This document shows positions 14,289 through 17,631 of a stretch of DNA of 17,631 bases, piece by piece (position 1 is the stretch's first letter; each line of letters starts with the position of its first letter). The stretch covers positions 1 through 17,631 of the forward strand of contig JADDPV010000084.1 in the NCBI GenBank assembly GCA_016781705.1. The letters run 5' to 3'. This stretch comes from Rubrobacter sp. GTDB lineage: Bacteria; Actinomycetota; Rubrobacteria; Rubrobacterales; Rubrobacteraceae. A program made the position numbers and the translations under genes. The notes beneath the pieces are model-generated. The model saw nothing but the letters and a program-made list of their open reading frames with translations. It was not told where the DNA came from and made no database searches.

Positions 14289-14617
14289 GCGGCGAGCGAT
14301 TCTCGGGCGCATCCGAGGAGGATTTCTCGTTCCTGGACGACGTAGGCGAGGCAGAGGTTCCCACGGAACCGCTGACGCAGAGGGGCCGCAGGGTCGTCCG
14401 CACACGGAACCGGGCGAAGAAGAGCCGGCGCTACAACAAGAGGGACTACGTGCAGGTATCGGCGGTGGTAAGCCGAGAGGTCAAGGCCCGATTCGATCTG
14501 GCGTTGGCGCGGGAGAAGGCCGAGACGGGCCGGGGGAGGAGCCAGTTTGAAGTCATAGAGTCCCTGATGCGTTTCTACGCGGAGGAGGGGGACCCGTACG
14601 AGATGCTGGAGGAGTGA
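14285..14617 (+). CDS. Ribbon-helix-helix partition partner (ParB-like)
   Basis: The 110-residue product starts with GTG at 14285, overlapping the parA stop as GTGA, with GGAGG 7 bases before it. The first 30 residues are acidic and flexible, followed by a very basic stretch (RGRRVVRTRNRAKKSRR, about 33-49). The C-terminal part fits a ribbon-helix-helix fold: strand YVQVSAVVS (55-63), helix REVKARFDLALAREKAE, then RGRSQFEVIESLMRFYAEE. In type Ib partition loci a small RHH protein downstream of parA binds heptad-like centromere repeats, and its flexible N-terminus stimulates the ATPase. The CGAGTAG palindromes upstream are the natural targets. RHH fold and role are inferred from pattern and position. 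Confidence 0.75.
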   Translation: MSGERFSGASEEDFSFLDDVGEAEVPTEPLTQRGRRVVRTRNRAKKSRRYNKRDYVQVSAVVSREVKARFDLALAREKAETGRGRSQFEVIESLMRFYAEEGDPYEMLEE

Positions 14618-14619
14618 GG

Positions 14620-14866
14620 CTAGCCCCGGGCCGGGGGGCCGGGTCCTCGCCCAGCGTGGTAGTCCTGCCGGACCTCGTGGACGGAAGCATAAAGGCGGGA
14701 GGGAGACGACCCGAGAGCGTCTCGGCGCAGCTGATCCGGTAGAGGGTCTCCGGATAGCGCGGGTCGGGGTCGAACACGATATCTCTCCGCGATCGGGGTC
14801 CACCGCGACGTAGAGCCCGAGGGTTGGGCCCTGGGGATCATGGCGCGAGGCGACGAGCACGCACAC
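14620..14866 (-). pseudogene. Possible decayed small gene with two frameshifts
   Basis: Three consecutive frames on the minus strand look protein-like: VCVLVASRHDPQG...GLYVAVDPDRGE from the GTG at 14866, then DIVFDPDPRYPETLYRISCAETLSG, then RLYASVHEVRQDYHAG ending in TAG at 14620. The first shift falls in a GAGAGA run near 14784, consistent with a dinucleotide slip. Joined, they would make a protein of about 80 residues that I do not recognise. It lies just after the reductase stop and ends right beside the RHH gene. Chance open frames in GC-rich DNA remain possible. Confidence 0.3.
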
Positions 14867-14883
14867 TTAGCGCCCACCCGGCG

Positions 14884-17631
14884 TCACGAACACCTCGAGT
14901 AGCCGCAGGAGTGGCAGACGACGCAGCCCTCCTGGCGGGTGAGGCCGCCGCCGCAGTCCGGGCAGGCCCCGATAACTGGAAGGTCGCGGGCCTCTGCGGG
15001 GTCGTTCTCGACGAGGTAGCGCTCGGCCATCGCCTTCGCCACGCCGTCGGGGACGGACAGAGTAGCGTTCGGGCCGACGCCTATTCCGTGGCCGTCCTGG
15101 ATGCCGCGGAGCTGGTGCACAATTTCGCCGGGGGAGGCGCCGTGCTTCTCGGCGAGCGAGATCATGCGCCCCAAGGCGTCGGAGAAGGCCGCCGCCGTCC
15201 CTCCCGGCTTGCCGAGCACGACGAAGCACTCGCGCGGGCCGAACTCGTCGTCGTTCATCGTGACGTAGAGCGGGCCGTGGCCGGTCTGAATCTTCTTCGT
15301 CACGCCGGAGAGCGTGCGCGGCCGGCCGTCGCGCGAGGCGGCGAGAGAGGGCGGGGCCGTGGGCGCGGGAGTGGGGGAGGGGGCAACGTCTTGTCGGCCC
15401 GTCTTGCCGGTGGAGAGGACCTGCTCCTGACGGGAGCCGTCGCGGTAGACGGCGACCCCCTTGCAGCCCTTCCGGTAGGCGAGGCGGTAGATCGCCTCCA
15501 CGTCTTCGACGGTGGCCTCGCGGGGGAGGTTCACGGTCTTGGAGATGCCCATCGAGGTGTGCCTCTGGAAGGCGGCCTGCATTTCCACGTGCCACTCGGG
15601 GGAAACGTCGTGGGCGGTGACGAAGACCCGCCTCGCGTCCTCCGAGACCTCCTCGATGTGCCTCACCGACCCCTCGCGGGCCACCTTCTCCATCAGCTCG
15701 TCGGAGTAGAAGCCCCACTCTTTGGCTACTTTAACGAACTCGGGGTTCACGTCCGGCATCTCCAGGCCAGCCTGCCGGCGCATAAACGCCACCGCGAAGA
15801 GTGGTTCTATGCCGCCGGAGCAACCCGCGATCATGGAGATCGTGCCGGTGGGGGCGATGGCCGTCACCGTCGCGTTCCTTACCCTGTCGCCGCGCTTTTC
15901 GTGCGCGGAGCCCTCGTAGTTGGCGAAGACGCCCCTCTCTCCGGCCAGCTCGCGCGAGGCTTCCCACGCCTCGCGATCGACAAACTCCATGATGCTCCGT
16001 GCCAGGTCTAGCGCCCGCTCGGAGTCGTAGGGGACGCCAAGCTTTACCAGGGCGTCGGCGAAACCCATCACGCCGAGCCCGATTCTTCGGTTGCCCCGGC
16101 TCATCTCGTCGATCTCCGGGAGCGGGTAGCGGTTCATCTCGATCACGTTGTCCAGAAACCGGACAGCGATCCTCACGGCCTCCTTGAGAGCCGGCCAGTC
16201 CACGCAAGGGTTAGACCCGCGGGGGACGGCGCCCTTCTCTCCGTCGCGCCGGTTGGAGAACATCGCCGCAAGCCGCCCGCGCTCCACCTCTTCGGATGCG
16301 AGCACGAACCGCTCGAGGTTGATGGAGCCGAGGTTGCACGAGTCGTACGGGGGGAGGAGGGCCTCAGAACAAGGATTCGTCGACTCTATGGGGAACTGCG
16401 GGGTGGGATTATCCGCGTTGATCCTGTCTATAAAGACCACGCCCGGCTCGCCGTTGAGGTGCGCCCCCTCCACGATCTTTCGAAAGAGGTCTCGCGCCCT
16501 CACGGTCTTGGCCGTCTCGCCGTTGCGGGGATTGACCAAGCCAAAGTCCCCGTCACGCTCGACGGCCTCCATGAAGGCGTCGGTTACGGCCACGGAGATA
16601 TTGAAGTTGTTGATCTTACTCTGGTCGTTCTTGCAGGCGACGAACTCCTCGATGTCCGGGTGGTCGCAGTTGTGGACGAAGACGCCGTCGGCGCAGAAGT
16701 TGTGGAGAGCGGGCATCGAGACGTCGTAGACCTCGCGTGCCACCTTCTCAAGCTGCTCGACGCGGACGACACGCTTCGTTGTGCTGCCGGAGCGCCGGTC
16801 GAGCGAGTCGGGGTCGAAGGGAGCGATGTGGCCGTCCTGGTTCAGGATAAAGAAGGGCTCTACGGCCTCCGAGGCGTCGCGTTCGTCTATTTGCCCGGAG
16901 ATTATCGTGGCAGCCTTCCGACTGGCGCGAAGCGCCTCACGAATCTCCGGACGCATCGCCCCGACATTGCTGACCGTGACTCTGCGCTTGCGAGATCCAC
17001 CCTCACGAAGAGTCCGGAGGTGAAGCTGGAAGTTTGTCCAGCCGAGCACCGCTTGGTCGAGAGCCGCTATCTCCTCACCTTCCCGGAGAGACGTCGCCTG
17101 CTTGTAGGAGCCGCCCGGGAGCATGAAGCGATGATCCGGGGTGCACTCCAGGTGCGAGCCGTCCTCGAAGAGGACGCGGACCAGCTTTCGGTTGCGCTCG
17201 GATACGAATACTCTTTCGGCCCGCTGGAGGATGACGCGCCCTGTCCTGGGCTCGCAACTGAAGAGGTAAGGTCGTTCGCCCACCAGTTCGGCGATCTTCC
17301 TCGGGCCGTCGGCGCTCTGGAGCACCGTATCCCCTGAGAGGCATCTGAGGATCCCCATGTTCGCCCCGCGCCTCTGCCCCCCTTGGGAGACGTGCTTCGT
17401 GCTGTGGTCAAAGACCGACATGAAGGAGACGGGACCGCTGGAAACCCCCATCGTGCTCTTGACGACGTCGCCCTTGGGGCGCAGGCGGGAGAAGTCGAAC
17501 CCCGTCCCGCCCGCTGCTTTGTGGATCAGGGCCTGGCGCTTGATGGTCTCGTAGATCCCCGCCAGGTCGTCGGGGACCGGCAGCACGAAGCAGGCCGAGA
17601 GCTGCTGCAGCTCCCTGCCGGCGTTCATCAG
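14884..17631 (-). CDS. nrdJ: Class II (adenosylcobalamin-dependent) ribonucleotide reductase with intein, 5' end outside window
   Basis: The frame enters at the right edge (…LMNAGRELQQLSACF…) and ends at 14884, giving 915 residues including a 225-residue intein. The enzyme makes deoxyribonucleotides using coenzyme B12 to form a thiyl radical. Numbering from the Met at 17628: Cys13 (QLSACF) and Cys431 match the redox pair, Cys420 in NPCSE matches the thiyl cysteine (11 residues before Cys431, as in the Lactobacillus enzyme), and PTGTIS follows later. A Pro/Ala/Ser-rich linker (about 740-760) leads to a C-terminal domain ending in CPDCGG…CVVCHSCGYSRC, a zinc-ribbon-like cysteine cluster thought to help re-reduction. 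The N-terminal regulatory part is not in the window. Reading through the intein is in frame, so the gene appears intact here. Confidence 0.95.
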   Translation of the reverse strand: MMNAGRELQQLSACFVLPVPDDLAGIYETIKRQALIHKAAGGTGFDFSRLRPKGDVVKSTMGVSSGPVSFMSVFDHSTKHVSQGGQRRGANMGILRCLSGDTVLQSADGPRKIAELVGERPYLFSCEPRTGRVILQRAERVFVSERNRKLVRVLFEDGSHLECTPDHRFMLPGGSYKQATSLREGEEIAALDQAVLGWTNFQLHLRTLREGGSRKRRVTVSNVGAMRPEIREALRASRKAATIISGQIDERDASEAVEPFFILNQDGHIAPFDPDSLDRRSGSTTKRVVRVEQLEKVAREVYDVSMPALHNFCADGVFVHNCDHPDIEEFVACKNDQSKINNFNISVAVTDAFMEAVERDGDFGLVNPRNGETAKTVRARDLFRKIVEGAHLNGEPGVVFIDRINADNPTPQFPIESTNPCSEALLPPYDSCNLGSINLERFVLASEEVERGRLAAMFSNRRDGEKGAVPRGSNPCVDWPALKEAVRIAVRFLDNVIEMNRYPLPEIDEMSRGNRRIGLGVMGFADALVKLGVPYDSERALDLARSIMEFVDREAWEASRELAGERGVFANYEGSAHEKRGDRVRNATVTAIAPTGTISMIAGCSGGIEPLFAVAFMRRQAGLEMPDVNPEFVKVAKEWGFYSDELMEKVAREGSVRHIEEVSEDARRVFVTAHDVSPEWHVEMQAAFQRHTSMGISKTVNLPREATVEDVEAIYRLAYRKGCKGVAVYRDGSRQEQVLSTGKTGRQDVAPSPTPAPTAPPSLAASRDGRPRTLSGVTKKIQTGHGPLYVTMNDDEFGPRECFVVLGKPGGTAAAFSDALGRMISLAEKHGASPGEIVHQLRGIQDGHGIGVGPNATLSVPDGVAKAMAERYLVENDPAEARDLPVIGACPDCGGGLTRQEGCVVCHSCGYSRCS
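16669..17343 (-). other. Intein within the ribonucleotide reductase (225 residues)
   Basis: The host sequence NMGILR is interrupted by CLSGDTVLQSADG (block A, Cys1) and resumes at CDHPDIEEF after ALHNFCADGVFVHN (blocks F/G, ending His-Asn, with Cys as +1). Block B is ECTPDHRFML, with the TxxH motif. All residues for protein splicing are therefore present. No LAGLIDADG or clear HNH endonuclease is seen in the ~65-residue middle part (about intein residues 100-165), so it is a small intein that has probably lost its homing activity. Confidence 0.92.

Noticed and set aside
14624..14636. CCCCGGGCCGGGG palindrome after the RHH gene as a terminator
   Set aside because: The loop is too small when fully paired and no T tract follows; probably simple GC-rich sequence.
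14824..16011. 395-residue plus-strand open frame
   Set aside because: Antisense to the conserved C-terminal part of the ribonucleotide reductase.

Overview
This is a GC-rich window with tight gene packing, frequent GTG/TTG starts and 4-base GTGA overlaps. It reads as part of a plasmid (or plasmid-derived integrated element) from a high-GC actinobacterium. A Rubrobacter-like host is my guess from protein style only; nothing in the window proves it. The plasmid reading rests on three items: an RPA-type replication initiator preceded by a 12-copy iteron array, a ParA ATPase followed by a small ribbon-helix-helix partner with two long palindromes upstream, and a VirD4/TraG-like conjugative coupling ATPase at the left edge.

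Layout, left to right. Positions 1-1757 (minus strand) hold a winged-helix-like small protein translationally coupled to the VirD4-like ATPase, which runs off the window. A GAF-LuxR regulator (minus) lies at 2074-3408. Positions 3927-8596 (minus) form one tightly packed five-gene unit in transcription order: PAP2-like membrane protein, cytochrome P450, XRE-type regulator, ImmA/IrrE-type zinc peptidase, and a seven-helix membrane protein with a cytosolic tail. The replication origin follows: iterons at 8899-9377, a palindrome at 9414-9438, and rep at 9500-10903 (plus). Behind rep lie a pyrimidine-rich AT-rich tract, a terminator, and a 53-residue highly charged small protein (minus, 11154-11315). 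A RES/Xre toxin-antitoxin pair (minus, 11795-13055) is preceded by a 13-bp inverted repeat. The partition locus follows: two palindromic CGAGTAG-containing sites at 13178-13216 and 13570-13616, then parA and the RHH gene (plus, 13680-14617). Convergent with it is a decayed small ORF, then the 3' part of a class II (B12-dependent) ribonucleotide reductase gene carrying a 225-residue intein (minus, 14884 to the right edge).

How the parts fit: rep/iterons, parA/RHH/palindromes and the RES/Xre module give replication, segregation and post-segregational stability; the VirD4-like ATPase suggests transfer. The ribonucleotide reductase and the PAP2-P450-XRE-ImmA-7TM unit are cargo. The latter is the most interesting candidate system: a membrane protein, a regulatory protease and its likely repressor target sit in one unit with a monooxygenase and a lipid-phosphatase-like protein, which suggests a signal-controlled lipid or isoprenoid modification. 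That function is inference; only the gene families and layout are visible.
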